Origin: Anthoceros angustus | Lineage: Eukaryota; Streptophyta; Anthocerotopsida; Anthocerotales; Anthocerotaceae | NCBI GenBank assembly: GCA_010909165.1 | Contig: MU008151.1 | Coordinates: 868,001 to 932,000 of the forward strand | DNA: 64,000 bases | Direction of reading: 5' to 3' | In this document: positions 33,460 to 44,639 of the stretch, in pieces | Layout of the letters: each line of letters starts with the position of its first letter | Numbering within the stretch: position 1 is the stretch's first letter | Made by a program: the position numbers and the translations under genes | The notes under the pieces: generated by a model | What the model saw: only the letters and a program-made list of their open reading frames with translations | What the model was told of the DNA's origin: nothing | Databases searched by the model: none

Positions 33460-36400
33460 TCAACCCTCCACCAGAAATGCTTCGTCCTCGTCATCAGATA
33501 TGTCCCATGATGAGTCCAGATGTGGCACATACCCTTGCTTTTTCGTTTCGGGAACAAGCTGTTTCAACCTTGCATATATGCCGTCACTCTCAGGATGCTT
33601 TTTATCCCCGACCAGAAAACTATGAACCAGACCATCTCCGTTTGTCCACGAGCTGTGGCCCGGCTGCTTCCATGCCCCGACTCCTTTCCTTCTTACCTGC
33701 ATCTCCTGCGCTTCCTCCCACAACTGGGCACCAATATATATGTTGGACATCAGAACATATGCTGCAGAATCTTTTCATCAAGCTTTACTGCTTCGTGGAA
33801 AGCATGGGATGCCACCTCCACATTGCTCCACTTTCGACAAGCGCCCAACAGAGTGTGCCAAACTGCAGCTTGAGGCTGTACTGGCATTGTCCTAACCACC
33901 GCAAGTGCCTCATTCAGTTGGCCAGCCCGGCCTAGCAGATCAACCAAGCATGAGTAGTGCTGCATGGTGGGAGTGATGCCATATTGCCTGGTCATAGTCT
34001 CAAAGTATTCTTGTCCCTTGTCCACTAGACCCGCATGACTGCAGACTGCTATTACACTAAGAAACGTGATGCCATCTGGCTGTAATCCATCCTCTCTCAT
34101 TTTGTGAATCAACCCAATGACCAGTTCACTGTCTCCCAGACGAGTGTATCCAGCAATCAGTGCATTCCAGGCGACAATGTCTCTTTCCAGCAATGCATCA
34201 AACACCTGTTGTGCATCACCCATGCTGCCGGACTTGAATACATGTTTATCAAACTGATGGCTACAGACGCATCAGCTTGAAGCCCTTGTTCTTTTATCTC
34301 CGCATGCAGCTTCCTTCCACATGCAACGCTGCCACTCCTGCACAGGCTTGCAGAATGCAGACAATGTGACACAATCAGGATAAATGGTGCTTTCTTGCTG
34401 CATAAGGCTGTACAGACGAAGGGCTTCCTGACACTTGCCCTGCTGGGAGTATCCTGCTATGATGGCATTCCAAGTCACCACTGTTCTTTCGGGAAGCCTG
34501 TCAAATACGCTCTGAGCATCCTCTAGGCTGCCACACTTTGCATACATGCTCACTAGGCTGCAACCTACAACCACATCAGCTTCCAGTTCTCGTTCTTCAA
34601 TCTGCCAATGAAGCTGCTTCCTTCTCCAGGGCCGTGGTACCTACACTTGCACAGGCCTGCAGGAGACACGAAAATGTCACAGAATCAGGTGGACCAATGC
34701 CTTTGTTTCGCATCGCACTGTAAAGACAAAGGGCTTCCTCAACCATGCCTAGATGGGAATATCCTGCAATCATTACATTCCATGTCACCACATCTTTCTG
34801 AACAAGTCTATCAAACATGCTCTGCGCATCCCCAGGCTTCCACATTTTGTGTACATGTTTATCAAATTGTTGCCTACGGTCAGATCAGCTTCAAGGCCTT
34901 GTTCCTTAATCTGATCATGAAGTTCCTTTCCCTTGTCCAGAGCCAAGAATCCCAGGATGGCACATGCCTGAAGGAGGCACACGAATGTCACAGAAGTTGC
35001 TGCAGCCACACCCTCTTGTTGCATGGCAGTGTACAGGAAAGGGCTTCCTGGCCCAAGCCCCGCTGGCAGTACCCTGCTATCAAAGAGGTCCATGTCACCG
35101 CATCCTTTTCTGAAGTCTGTTGAATACTGTCTCAGCATTCTCGAGGCTGCCACACTTTGCATACATATTTACCAGGCTGCCACCTACAACTGCGTCAGCT
35201 AGCAGTCCTTGTTCTACAATTTGTGCATGAAGCTGCTTCCCTGTTCCAAAGCCAGAGTTCCCACACTTGCACAGGCTTGCAGCAGGCACACAAATGTCAC
35301 AGAATCAGGTGAAACGATTCCTTCTTGCAGCATGGCACTGTAAAGACAAAGCGCTTCCTGACCCATGTCCTGCTGGGAATATCCTGCTATCAAGGCATTC
35401 CATGTCACAACATCTTTTGACTAAGTCTGTCGAAGACAATGTGGGCATCCTGTAGGCTGCCACACTTCACATACATGTTGACGAGGCTGCAGCCTACAAC
35501 CATGTCCCGTTGAAGTCCTTCTTCTTCAATCTGTGCATGGAGCTGCATTCCCTTGTCCAAGCTGGGCTGCCCAGACTTGCACATGCATGCAGGAGGCACA
35601 CAAATGTTACAGAATCGGGTACAACCATGCCTTCTTGTTGCATGGCACTGTGAAGGTCAAGAGCTGTCTGACCCATGCCCTTGTGGGAATAACCTGTTAT
35701 CATGGCATTCCAGGTCGCCACGTTTTTCTGATGGAGTCTGTCAAACACTCTTTGAGCATCTTCCAAGCTGCCACACTTTGCATACATGTTTATCAAACTG
35801 TTAACCAGTAACATGTTGACCTGAAGCCTTTGGTCGCCGATCTTTGCATGAAGCTGCTTACCCCTTTCCAAGCTGGGGTTCCCATGCTTGCACAAGCCTG
35901 AAACAGGCACACAAACGTCACAGTATCAGGTGCAACTTTTCCTTCTTCTTGCATGGCACTGTAAACACGAATCGCTTCCTGACCCATTCCTTCTGGGAAT
36001 ATCCTGCTATCATGGCATTCCAAGTGGCCACATTTTTCTGATTAAGACTATTAAACACACACTGAGCATCCTGAAGAGTGCCACACTTTACATACATGTT
36101 TACCAGACTGCAGCCGACAACCACATCCATTTGAACTTTTCGCTCCACCATCTCTGCGTGAAGCCGCATCCCCTTCTTCAAAGACAGGGGCCCTAAACTT
36201 GCACATGCCTGCAGGAGGCATGCAAATGTCATGGAATTGGGTGCAATGATGCTTTGGTCTTGCATAGCACAGTAAACCTGCAGGGCTTCTTGACCCATGC
36301 CCTGTTGAGAATATCCTGCGATCATGGCATTCCACGTTACTACATCTTTTCGACCAAGTCTGATAAACACTCTATAAGCATCTTCCAAGCTGCCACACTT

Positions 36401-37412
36401 TGCATACATGTCCACCAAACCATTACAAACAAACAAATCAGAGCCAACACCAGTGGCAACCGCATGAGCATGCACCTGCTTCCCCGTTGTCAAGTCTGCT
36501 CCCTTGCACAAGCCTGCAGAGCTGCTACAAAGACATGACTGTCTGGCTTCACAAGTGATGTGCACATCATGCGCTGATAGAGTTGTATGGCCTCTGCAGC
36601 TTCTCCTTGTCGAACATGGGCAGAGATTATGGATGACCACATGAATGCATCCGGTTCGGCAACAGAGTCGAACACATCCATGGCATCTTGCAACCTCCCA
36701 AGAGAAGCATACAAGCGCAGGATGTGGTTGCACAGGAACGTGTCCGACTCGTACCCCGCTTCCACGGTGAACGCATGGACACGGCGACCTAGAACGAGGT
36801 CCTTTGTGTCCACACAATTCTTGAGAACAGCATAGAAAAGAGGTTTCGAAATGCAACCATCCGTCTGCACCAGAAGACCCAAAGCCTCAACAGCCTGACT
36901 GAGATGGCCATCATGACATAGTCTCCTCACGGTTTCCGCCGCAACGCCCCTTCCGCATCCTGCAGGCCTGTGAGGGGCAGGATCATCCGGCAAGCTGGAG
37001 CTGGATGTAGTGCCCATGTGCACATCCAAACCAGCCAGCTTCTCATCTCCCCGGCTGGCTTGTGGTAGTGGCCATCCTTTAGCCAGAGGACTTCATGGAG
37101 GCTTCCAGTATGAGTATGTGCCCCGGTATCCCATCCAAGTGTCTGATCCATCAAAACCTCTAGTCGCAAACCAGATGCTTTTCCAGCCAAACATTGATCT
37201 GGACGAGCTTTAACCTTCCTTGCAAGAGTGCTACTGCTGCTGCTGCTGCTCCTGCTCCTGCTATTGCTGCTCCTGCTAATGCTACTGCTGCTCCTGCTAC
37301 TGCTGCTACTGACGGCCCCGTTGCTCGACAAAATCCATGTCGGTTGAACGATATCTCTTCTGCCTATTAACACACCAAATTGTCCTTGTCGAGTCCTCAA
37401 AACGATCTCCAC
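33460..37412 (-). CDS. Long PLS-class PPR protein ending in E/E+ (frame interrupted)
   Basis: From the ATG at about 37412 the minus strand gives MEIVLRTRQGQFGVLIGRRD and a poly-Ser/Arg stretch (37325-37215), consistent with an organellar transit peptide. About nine PLS modules follow (CGSLEDAQSVFDRL, TWNAMIAGYSQQGMGQEAL, CLLQACASLG, KQLHA), then E/E+ (GAWKQPGHSSWTNGDG, HPESDGIYARLKQL, QGYVPHLDSS), ending DDEDEAFLVEG before a stop at about 33460. There is no DYW domain, so as an editing factor it would need one supplied by a partner. A dozen or so frame breaks are scattered through it, mostly single-base. Whether they are real cannot be told from sequence alone. The C-terminal part is a close relative of the end of the chimera at 32187-32926. 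Confidence 0.7.
37210..37325 (-). repeat. Imperfect AGC/TCC triplet array encoding poly-Ser
   Basis: Runs of GCT/CCT triplets on the plus strand encode a Ser-rich tract with Arg, Asn and Ile on the minus strand within the leader of the long PPR gene. Prone to length change. Confidence 0.75.
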
Positions 37413-38051
37413 AGGAGCTCCTGCACCATCTCAAGCTCTGAGCCCTTTTCCCTCGTCTCACATCACATTCTTCCATCTTCCGGCTTCTCCAAACTGCGCT
37501 TTCCTTTTCTTTCTGTTTGAAGTTGCAAATCTATGTACTTTGGTTCATGAAGCTCATACATAGAGGGTTTATGATCCGGTCCCCCATCCGGAGTGATCAG
37601 CAGAACACTTCCTACCAAAGTTCGTTCGAATGTGGGAGGTTGTCTACCACTGGCAATAACCCCGAGGCCCAAGGTCGATACTGGATGGTAATGCCGAGGC
37701 CCAAGGAAGCCATGGTTATTTTCTCCCTATATATGTGTATCGGTATCTACCAATTCCTATTCCTACTGATCGTCTCATTCCTATTCCCATTCCCATTCCC
37801 ATTGAGACCCAAGAAGCCCACGACTTTTCTCCTCAGTCTAACATCATTCCCACTCGAGGTCCAAGGAACCCACAACTTTTCTCCCTGAACGAGGCCTAAG
37901 GAACCCACAATTTTTCTCCCTATACAAATTTCAGCGGATTGTCCTAGGCCTCTATCTATCATCGTTCCTCTCGAGACCCAAGGAACCCACAGCTTTCTCT
38001 CCTTCTCTCCTTCTTTCTAAGGCTTAACTAGTACATCATCCTCGAATTGTC
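37413..38051 (+). promoter_or_regulatory. Divergent upstream region of the PPR gene and LSF2, with a repeated 33-bp motif
   Basis: Between the PPR start (37412, minus) and the LSF2 start (38052, plus). Five copies of an imperfect unit beginning GAGRCCMAAGGAACCCACA and ending TTTTCTCC lie at about 37696, 37806, 37856, 37890 and 37973. A short (CCATTC)n run lies at 37785-37803. A promoter role is inferred from position; no TATA box is assigned. Confidence 0.45.
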
Positions 38052-39259
38052 ATGTTCACCACAGCGTCAACAGAAGCATCAGGAGCAACCGCAGCAGGGG
38101 CCAACCGCGCACTTCACAGGATTGATGACAGTTTCAGCACTGGATCCAGTACTAGTAGCTTCACGGGAAAGCGTGCCGCTAGGATTTGTCTCAAGAACCT
38201 GTGTCCACGGGAGATTCGGCGGCTGGGCAGCGTCTCCACCAGTATAATTGCTATGCAGGCAGATAAGCAGCAGCAGCTGGTTAGGAAGACGAAGGATTAC
38301 AACAACGACATGCAGCGGCAAATGAGGAATCCTTCGAGTACCACCACGATTTGGGTGAGCATCCTCCACCAACCTACGTACAGAGTGTGCACTCCGCGAC
38401 ATCGGGCGATTCTGATCACTGCTTTCGTGTTGCAATCGCTCAGGGATGCACTTGACGCGCATCACCAGCAACATCATCGTGGGGTCACAGCCGCAGAGCC
38501 CGGCCGATATCGATCGTCTTCATTCGGATCACGACGTGGGCGCGATCTTGAGCTTGCAGCAGGACCAGGACGTGCAATATTGGGGCATTGACATCGACTC
38601 GGTGGTGCGAAGGTGCAAGCATCATGGCATCCTCCATGTGCGGAAGCCGGTGAGCTTAACGTTCTCGTTGGATCGTCGCTGCTGGGCCCGTACCTCACTT
38701 GCTTCACCTTGGCCGATCTCAACAGCATCTCTTGTGACCTGCGACATTGATTTCTTTCGTTAAACTTTCTGCAGGCCAGAGATTTCGATGCCCAGTCTTT
38801 GCGGCAGGAGCTGCCCAAGGCCGTGTCTGCCCTGGAACGGGCGCTATCTCAACTCGAAGGCCGAACCGTTTACGTGCATTGCACAGCAGGCCTTGGCAGG
38901 GCACCCGCTGTTGTCATAGCCTACCTCTTCTGGTTCCACAACATAGATGTACGTAAACCCATGAGCTCACATCCTTCAAGATCAGCCCTTCCCTTACTTG
39001 CATCCGTTCTCACATACTCACACTCCTCTCCCTTAACTTTCTCCCTCTGTACGTGCAGTTGGAAGCCGCATACAACATGGTCACCTCAAAGCGGCCATGT
39101 GGTCCCAAGAAGGATGCCATCAGAGGAGCGACTTATGACTTGGCTAAGAACGATCCTTTGAAGGCTCCATTCGAACATCTTCCAGACTACGCTTTCACAG
39201 GTGTCGCCGACTGGGAAAGACGATTGATTCAAGAGAGAGTTCGCTCTTGCTCGGCGTGA
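38052..39259 (+). CDS. LSF2: Phosphoglucan phosphatase LSF2 (Like Sex Four 2)
   Basis: Four exons: 38052-38354, 38444-38649, 38775-38948 and 39059-39259, with introns of 89, 125 and 110 bp, all GT...AG. The product matches LSF2 end to end: a chloroplast-type leader, DYNNDMQRQMRNP, then IIVGSQPQSPADID, QYWGIDIDSVVRRC, the active site HCTAGLGRA (Cys-x5-Arg), TSKRPCGPKKDAIRGATYDL and the terminal WERRLIQERVR. LSF2 is a dual-specificity-type phosphatase without a carbohydrate-binding module that removes C3 phosphate from starch glucans in plastids. One base seems missing at about 38331-38338 (CCTTCGAG where NPFEYHHDLG needs CCTTTCGAG), shifting the last codons of exon 1. As the rest is intact I treat this as a functional gene with a probable consensus error. 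Confidence 0.9.
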
Positions 39260-39539
39260 AGCTTGAATGCTAACCAGTTGGCCACTACCATGTACATGGC
39301 TTCTTTCCGGCACTTAATCAGTTCCAAACATATGCAAACTCGTTAATTACTTACTCAAACATATTCAAACTTGTTAATTACTTACCTCAAACATATTATT
39401 CAAACTTATACTTCATGTGCTCCAACGTTAACATGTATACAATGAATACTTACTTAGCCCATGGAGTGTTCAAGAGAATGTAATAATTTCAAACCCAAAT
39501 GTAGTCCCTAATTAATTGTGAATATGCTGATTTCACACA

Positions 39540-39710
39540 ACATAGTCCTATTAATTGTGAATCTACTGATTTCACAAACATAGTCCTATTAATTGTGAAT
39601 CTAGTCCTATTAATTGTGAATCTAGTCCTATTAATTGTGAATCTAGTCCTATTAATTGTGAATCTACGATTTCACACAAACGTAGTCCTATTAATTGTGA
39701 ATCTAGATTG
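39540..39710 (+). repeat. 21-bp tandem repeat (AGTCCTATTAATTGTGAATCT)-type array
   Basis: Four units lie head to tail at about 39585-39665 (AGTCCTATTAATTGTGAATC), with further units on both sides interrupted by a TACTGATTTCACA stretch, giving a higher-order pattern. Confidence 0.85.
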
Positions 39711-40054
39711 TTTCCATTTCTATTAACATAGACTATATAATATCTGGATAGATGTTAGATACCTTGGCCATAAGACATTTAACATGGAGAGGCTCGCACC
39801 CTTGTGTGAGGTCGGCACGTCCACATAGTAGTGAACAATTGCAAAGTACCACAATAAGACGCAAAGGATGGTACCCATCTCAATATTGATCTAACTACAA
39901 CACACCATCTCAATATTGATTCTTTCATAGCTTATTTAACTATAAAATTCTTGCTTGACTACAGAATTTTTATCTCAGATGGTATATATACACCCCACTC
40001 TTCAACACCCATCCCATTCTTAAACATCCCATCTTAGTACTATTTCCCAGGTTG

Positions 40055-40130
40055 CGTGACTGCAGTTTTAAGGTTGCTGGACTGCACAGTTTTAAGGTTG
40101 CTGGACTGCACAGTTTTAAGGTTGCTTGCC
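40055..40130 (+). repeat. 24-bp tandem repeat, three units
   Basis: CAGTTTTAAGGTTGCTGGAC repeated with a 24-bp period. The period is a multiple of three, so it leaves an open frame (LHSFKVAG repeated) that I do not take as a gene. Confidence 0.85.
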
Positions 40131-40449
40131 TAGTTCGTCTCAATACAGATGCCTGCAGGCACTTTGTTAGAAAGACATTCAAGGTTTCAACAATTGAAGA
40201 GGGGAAGTTAGTTTGTCTCAAACAAACATGTACCGCATTGTTTTGTACAGAGCTTGGGATCCAAAAAGGACGTAGCCGATTATGGTGTTGGTCGTGTGCT
40301 TGCCAATTCTCGTACTTCTTCTTGCCAATCATATGCTTGCCAATCATATGCTTGCTTGGGCCTATTTCACTTCATCGACTGCAGATCGAAAGCAAGAGCT
40401 TGAGCCGAACATAGAAAGTGAAATATCGCACATTCTGAATATACAACAG

Positions 40450-42300
40450 CGTCTGTTTAGAAAGGGGTTTCTCCTGTCAAAAGGGTTTTGGAAAAATCCC
40501 AACCCTATTTCGCCGGAAACTGAAGTTGGTTTGGTTTTTGTTGGTTTTTGTAGGTGTTCATCCATCGGTTTCGGGCATTCTCGGCTCCGGCACCACTTCC
40601 TGTCGAGTCATTTACACCGCGCTGGCGCCTTATACTCAGGTTCATGGCGATTTAGTCGGTGTGATGAAGGGCCAGTGACCTCATTGTTCCATAATTTCGT
40701 CATGTCCGTAGTTTCTGCATTTTGTGTGGTTTTGTATGTTTTGTATACCGGAGGGCCTAGGCGCATAAGTGTGCTCTAAACAACGCTATGTGCAAACTTG
40801 TGCATGCATGCAAAAAGAACGCGAAAAATGATCTTCTAATGGGAAGCATGTCCTTTTGGCGGTCGAGGATGTCGGAACTCCGACAAAATAACAAGTAGCG
40901 AGACATCGGCGGAGGTTCACCTAGACCACTCTTATATACCTATCCTATGCCCTAATGCGATGAAGAACACTCTATCCCCTTTTTATTCTTTACGGTGTTT
41001 CCGTCTCTTTCGGCGGTGACCTAGTACCGGGTTATCATCAAACATGCCAAAGGGGCCCAGCTGGGTGAACAAGTGCATGCACCAGGGGGCAAGGGGGCCC
41101 GGGTGCGCGCACTTGTGCGCACCATGGGCAAGGGGGCCTGGGCGTGCACACCAGGGGGCAAGGAGGGCCGGGTGCGCGCACTTGTGCGCGCACTAGTGCG
41201 CGCACGGGTGCGCGCACTTGTGCGCGCACCAGGGGGCAAGGGGCCGGGTGCGCGCACTTGTGCGCGCACCAGGGGGCAAGGATGCCCGGGTGCGCGCACT
41301 TGTGCGCGCACCCGGGGGCAAGGAGGCGCAAGTGTGCACACAAGTGCACGCACCCAAGGTCAAGAAGGGCCTGGGAGCATGAACCCAAATGGTTCATGCC
41401 TCCTAGTGCATTCCCAGACGGTTCATCCAAAGAAAAAAAGAGCAAAAAGGCTTAAAAAATCCTAAAACCCCTTAAAAATTACAAAAAAGTCCAGTTTTTT
41501 GAGGCAAGTGCGCGCACAAGTGCGCGCACTTGCTCTAAAATTTTGACAAATTTTTGCATTTTTTGTATTTTTTGATATTTTTGTTGTTTTAAAGGGTTCC
41601 TTTCGACGTTTTCAACCTTTTTTGTGCAGCACCCTAGTGTGGATATGTTCTTATCTTTACTTAACCCTCATCTTTTTCTAGTAGTTAAAACTTTGAACTA
41701 GTAGTGAGAACCTTTTGCATCTTTTGAATCTTGAGACGTTTGGCGTGGGCCCAGCTCTAAGTGCAGACCATGCCACTCTCATTCTCGCACTAGACGTGGA
41801 TCAAGAGCATCAGGCCAAAGAAGATATTATTGTCCCAATGTCTAAGGAACAAAGTCCTGTAAAATTCTCGGAGCGAGAGTATAGTCATAGGATTGACTAG
41901 TATGAATGAAAGGTAGGTGCGCAAACAAGTTTGCGCACCAGAATTACAGCAAGCCCTAAAAACTCTAAATGTTTGTATCGTCCAACACCGCAATGATTGC
42001 GGATGTTGGAAGCTTAGATGTAAGTGCGCGCATAAGTGTGCTCTAAAATTGACAAATTTTGCATTTTTGTCGATTTGAAAAAAGCCGAGCGAGAATGAGA
42101 CTTTAGGTTTTGCCACGTACTTGCAATCTACAGTCTCAAATAACGTGTATCAAAACAATTATTCAAAAGGTTGCGGGTAACATGTCTGCAGAGAAATATC
42201 AAAAGCACGATTATAGTGCGGATTTTTCAAGTGCAAAAGGGGTCCGGCCAAGTCCGTGTGCAAAAAGGGGTTTCAGGAGAAACCCCTTTCTAAACAGACG
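40450..42300. mobile_element. Putative TIR-bounded element, 1.85 kb, non-autonomous
   Basis: Perfect 27-bp inverted repeats (40450-40476, starting CGTCTGTTTAGAAAGGGG, and 42274-42300) bound 1,851 bp. The inside has no transposase frame. It holds a GC-rich palindromic minisatellite (41060-41370), further TGCGCGCA palindromes at 41505-41530 and 42020-42035, GTGCGCAAAC...GTTTGCGCAC near 41915, and a twice-used phrase CTCTAAAAT.TTGACAAATTTT (41534 and 42043). No clear target-site duplication is visible, so the true ends may lie a few bases outside. It looks like a MITE or gutted DNA transposon. Confidence 0.6.
41060..41370. repeat. GC-rich palindromic minisatellite
   Basis: Repeated units of the form GTGCGCGCACTTGTGCGCGCAC followed by CAGGGGGCAAGG(N)GGCC, five or more, with variable spacing. 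The alternating purine-pyrimidine palindromes could form cruciform or Z-DNA. The open frames on both strands are a by-product of the repeat. Confidence 0.85.
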
Positions 42301-42520
42301 TTATACCATGTCCGTCTATGCCCTAGCTATAGTCTACCTCTGGAAACCTATTTGGAGAAGACAAGGCTATGGCATCGATCGCATGCGACTTGTATTTTTT
42401 TGCCTTGATCCCGACGTGATAGCCGCCTACTTCATCGACCTTGCGTATATAGTGTGTCACTCGTGAAACCTTTTAGTATCCCCAACAACAAACCAAAGGC
42501 ACCGTCCCTCCATGTTTGTC
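42301..42520. other. Spacer right of the TIR element
   Basis: Nothing recognisable. Confidence 0.4.
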
Positions 42521-42880
42521 CACCAACTCTAGCCAGCTTGCGTATGCTTGGCTCTCCTGCAACATGCTAACTAGATCGCAACCAACAACCACATCGTGTG
42601 AATCGCTCACCAATCATCCATGAAGTTGCTTCCTTCCCTCTCCGACTGAAACCAACACTTGCACATGCCTGTAGGGTCGCCACAAACACATGGCCATCTC
42701 GCTTCACGCTTGACCTCCGCATCTAGTGATCTGATTGTATAGTCTCATTAGCTTGTCCTGTTGCACATGGGGCGAAATTACGACCACATGAAGGCACTCG
42801 GTCTCTTGACCATAACAAACACCTCCATGGCTTCTTGCAACTTGGTATAAAGCGAGTGATAGCTAATGTCAATCATCTAA
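42521..42880 (-). pseudogene. Old, decayed PPR fragment
   Basis: At nucleotide level the plus strand resembles 36400-36720 (antisense of the long PPR gene): TGAAGTTGCTTCCTTCC, CTTGCACATGCCTGTAGG, CCACAAACACATGG, CCATGGCTTCTTGCAAC. On the minus strand this is part of the first PPR modules, now without any open frame. Confidence 0.55.
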
Positions 42881-44510
42881 TGTTACCAAACCTTCCTCTT
42901 GAAGAGTGTCATAGTAACCATTAGGTTGTTTATCGATAACCATAAGTTCATTGAAATTCAAGCTGGTTAGGACCTTCCGATCGGATACTACCGAGATGGG
43001 GTGCCACCGTCCGTTCTAGATTCGATACTCCTTAGTCCCGTAAGCACATATTTTGTTGCATGAACTAGAGCACTTTCCACCCATGCCTATTCTCACGCAG
43101 TAGTCTATGTATTACATTTTTGTCGAGGGAAATAACACTTTTGACTATGGATATATTAGACCGTGAACTAACTTACATACTTAAGACATTTCTTATGGAG
43201 TTTAAAGGTCTTTGGATTCAATTGTGCATGCATTAAAGAATGTGCATCACTAATTATGTAGTACCCTAAGTGTGTATCAATAGTGTGGGGAACGTTCTTG
43301 TGAAAATATGATTTATTGGGTTTCGTTTAAGGAAGCATGTCTTTGTTGGGTTTTGGTGAAAGAAATGTTGCATGGACTCGTGAAGCTCATGAATATTTAT
43401 AGCTCGGTGTACAAAACTCAACATTAAGTGACAAGGGTTAAATCTCCACACAAAGAATAGCCCATCCTTCCCAAAAGCATCTCATCTAAGATGTTATAAG
43501 GTCTGGCTCTATAACCCAGTCGTCCTACCCTTTTTCAGTGAATTCGATGCTCTCGATTATGTTATTATGTTTCTAGGGAATCAACAGCGTAAATCTACAA
43601 AGCCCAAAAAATGCAGTTCATTATGAGACGAAGACAAACTTAGATAAGTGTTTTAGCAGTGATATGTTGAAACAAGGACAAAACCCAAGCGAGCCCAATA
43701 ATATGTTGAAACAATGGACAAAGCCCAAGCGAGCCCAATGGCGGACCGGTAAGTAGAATGGAGAAGGCGTGTATTGGCGTGTGACACGGGACAGATCCAC
43801 ATGATTCTCAATCATGGAGAGCAAGATAAAGACATATCCACTGTTACACCGTCTACACTAACAAGCTGTTTACATGAAAATGAAAATGATTAATAGAGGT
43901 TGTGTGAAGGCGTAGGTGAAATGAGTAAAAATATAAGCAAAGTAAGGGCCTCTCCGCCACCATTCCAGGACTAGACTCATGGCCCTGGCCGACAAGGCTG
44001 GCCCTGATGCAATCAAGGACAGGATTGTAAAACTCTGTCAGGACATCTCCCTTCTCATACCGCAAACAGACGCTGTGGGATGGATGAAATTTTGCGCAGG
44101 TGATAGGATACAGCGGCGGCTTCTGGGTAGAACTGCCCTGGCAGCCTTTCTTTTCTTCCACATCCCATCCAGTGTGCTCACTGCAGCTAGCTAGCCACCA
44201 TCCATGTACCATATGTCCAGACAAATCAGTTGATGAGAACCCGCAATCCGCAGAAATTGTGAAAAATGTGCATTATCTTCAATAAAGAAAAATGAATCAT
44301 GGCAGCACCTAGCTAGCATGCTATCTTGCTCGTGCTCACTTGCTCCTTTCAAGCCTTCGCGCTACAGGCTAGGAGCATTCCAAATTTAAAGCCTCATTCA
44401 ACACACCACCTTACGCATTGTGCACTCAACCCATGCAGTTCACTCCTCACCAATGTTGCGGGTTCAAAGAGTCCTCATGACTCTAGAGGGCACAGACGTA
44501 ACGTCTTGCA
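42881..44510. other. Intergenic region, no confident gene
   Basis: A 71-residue plus-strand frame at 43979-44194 (MALADKAGPDAIKDRIVKLC) is the most protein-like item but resembles nothing I know and has no support from duplication. A short direct duplication (AAGCGAGCCCAAT near 43688 and 43728) is visible. Otherwise nothing. Confidence 0.4.
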
Positions 44511-44556
44511 AGGAAGGAAGGAAGGAAGAGTGGAGTGGAGTGGAGTGGAGTGGGTT
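44511..44556 (+). repeat. GGAAG and GAGTG microsatellites
   Basis: AAGGAAGGAAGGAA followed by four GAGTG-type pentamers (GAGTGGAGTGGAGTGG). Confidence 0.8.
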
Positions 44557-44639
44557 ATAGGGTGGAGTGATCGTGTGTCCATGTCTGTCGATGTGCCATG
44601 AGCTCTTGGCTAGGGTTATGGCTGCCAGCTTCCTGCACC

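Larger units (their letters stand above)
39260..40445. other. AT-rich intergenic region
   Basis: No gene seen. It contains the two tandem arrays listed separately. The first 200 bp should include the LSF2 3' untranslated region. Confidence 0.5.

Noticed and set aside
37010-37220. A PDF motif in the long minus-strand PPR gene
   Set aside because: Only a faint TGSLHEVLWLKDG phrase resembles the end of the motif; the WWDNR and PDF parts are not visible.
39540-39710. CRISPR-like array
   Set aside because: The units are head to tail with no unique spacers of constant length, and the setting is a plant nuclear genome.
40052-40414. Plus-strand 120-residue frame containing repeated LHSFKVAG
   Set aside because: The repeat has a 24-bp period and so keeps frame by chance; no homology, AT-rich intergenic setting.
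41021-41455. Long open frames in the GC-rich repeat on both strands
   Set aside because: They follow from the repeat unit lacking stops; the peptides are simple repeats (ARTCARTR-like) and nothing else supports a gene.
43979-44194. 71-residue frame as a possible small gene
   Set aside because: No recognisable family, no paralogue in the window, no splice or promoter support.
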